From positions 1 to 13,684 of the forward strand of contig JALOAD010000072.1 in the NCBI GenBank assembly GCA_023228995.1: a stretch of 13,684 bases of DNA. Direction: 5' to 3'. This stretch comes from JALOAD01 sp023228995 [NCBI: Candidatus Muiribacterium halophilum]. Lineage in GTDB: Bacteria; Muiribacteriota; Muiribacteriia; Muiribacteriales. The notes beneath the pieces are model-generated. The model was not told where the DNA came from. It ran no database searches and saw nothing but the letters and a program-made list of their open reading frames with translations. Position numbers and translations under genes: made by a program. Below, piece after piece: positions 13,306 to 13,684 of this stretch. Position 1 is the first letter of the stretch, and each line of letters begins with the position of its first letter.

Positions 13306-13625
13306 CTATCTCACTATCTCACCACTTCACCATTTCACCATTTCACCATTTCACCACTTCACCATTTCACCATCTCACCATTTCACTATTTCACCATTTC
13401 ACCACTTCACCATTTCACTATTTCACCATTTCACCATTTCACCATTTCACCATTTCACCATTTCACCATTTCACCATTTCACCATTTCACCATCTCACCA
13501 TTTCACCATTTCACCATTTCACCATCTCACCACTTCACCATTTCACTACTTCACCATTTCACCATTTCACCATTTCACCATTTCACCATTTCACCATTTC
13601 ACCATTTCACCATTTCACCATTTCA
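13306..13625. repeat. Tandem array of forty 8-bp units
   Basis: Forty consecutive 8-bp units keep perfect phase over 320 bases. Most are CCATTTCA; variants are CTATCTCA, CCACTTCA, CCATCTCA, CTATTTCA and CTACTTCA. Variation is only C/T transitions at three positions, and it is denser toward the left and middle than at the right end (about 13562-13625), where units are identical. That gradient suggests recent expansion at the right side. The unit is the same family as in the array at 3500-3651. There are no unique spacers, so it is not CRISPR. No gene overlaps it in the window. Confidence 0.93.
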
Positions 13626-13684
13626 CGCTTCTGTACTGTTTTTATACTATTTTTTAAATGCGAAAAGGGTACCGTTTCCGACAC
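13626..13684. other. Right edge, nothing identified
   Basis: After the last octamer the sequence becomes mixed in composition (GGGTACCGTTTCC near 13667-13679). It is too short to show a gene or a signal. Confidence 0.4.

Noticed and set aside
13306-13625. CRISPR array
   Set aside because: Units of 8 bp follow each other directly with no unique spacers, and no cas gene is present.

Overview
The window comes from a very A+T-rich bacterial chromosome that uses the standard bacterial code (TGA works as a stop) and recognisable Shine-Dalgarno sites. The taxon cannot be fixed from sequence alone. An AT-rich, little-studied lineage with an unusual LexA operator and many short dispersed repeats fits, and I would not name a phylum. 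Almost all genes lie on the minus strand; only the small gene pair at 12583-13042 is on the plus strand.

Left part (1-3651): the start of a secreted protein running off the left edge, then a gene-free, repeat-rich 0.6 kb (palindrome plus three tandem 27-bp units). Next comes a two-gene unit: a TPR-like protein followed by an asparagine-synthetase-family amide ligase without a glutaminase cysteine. A tandem array of 8-bp units sits just upstream of that unit.

Centre (3669-10845): six tightly packed or overlapping minus-strand genes. They begin with a RecA-superfamily protein lacking a P-loop, a small conserved-looking protein and a family-B DNA polymerase with altered exonuclease motifs. They continue with a membrane-bound class III adenylate cyclase and a NatA/NatB-type ABC exporter. 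The first three look like an accessory DNA-synthesis (damage tolerance) cassette, analogous in logic to the ImuA-ImuB-DnaE2 mutasome.

Right-centre (11044-12384): a secreted protein with four CxxCxG zinc motifs, and lexA. The key observation is that the lexA promoter and the polymerase-cassette promoter share the same direct repeat, TTCGG-N6-TTCGG (11-bp period), filling the 17-bp spacer between -35 and -10. This is very probably the LexA operator of this organism, and it ties the polymerase cassette to the SOS response. A separate pair of identical 24-bp palindromes in inverted orientation lies upstream of the cassette promoter.

Right end (12413-13684): a plus-strand promoter with a 17-codon mini-ORF in a foldable leader, an overlapping DUF4160/DUF2442 pair that may be transcribed leaderless, a patch of small hairpins, and a second 8-bp tandem array of 40 in-phase units. 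No tRNA, rRNA, CRISPR array, transposase or phage gene was seen.
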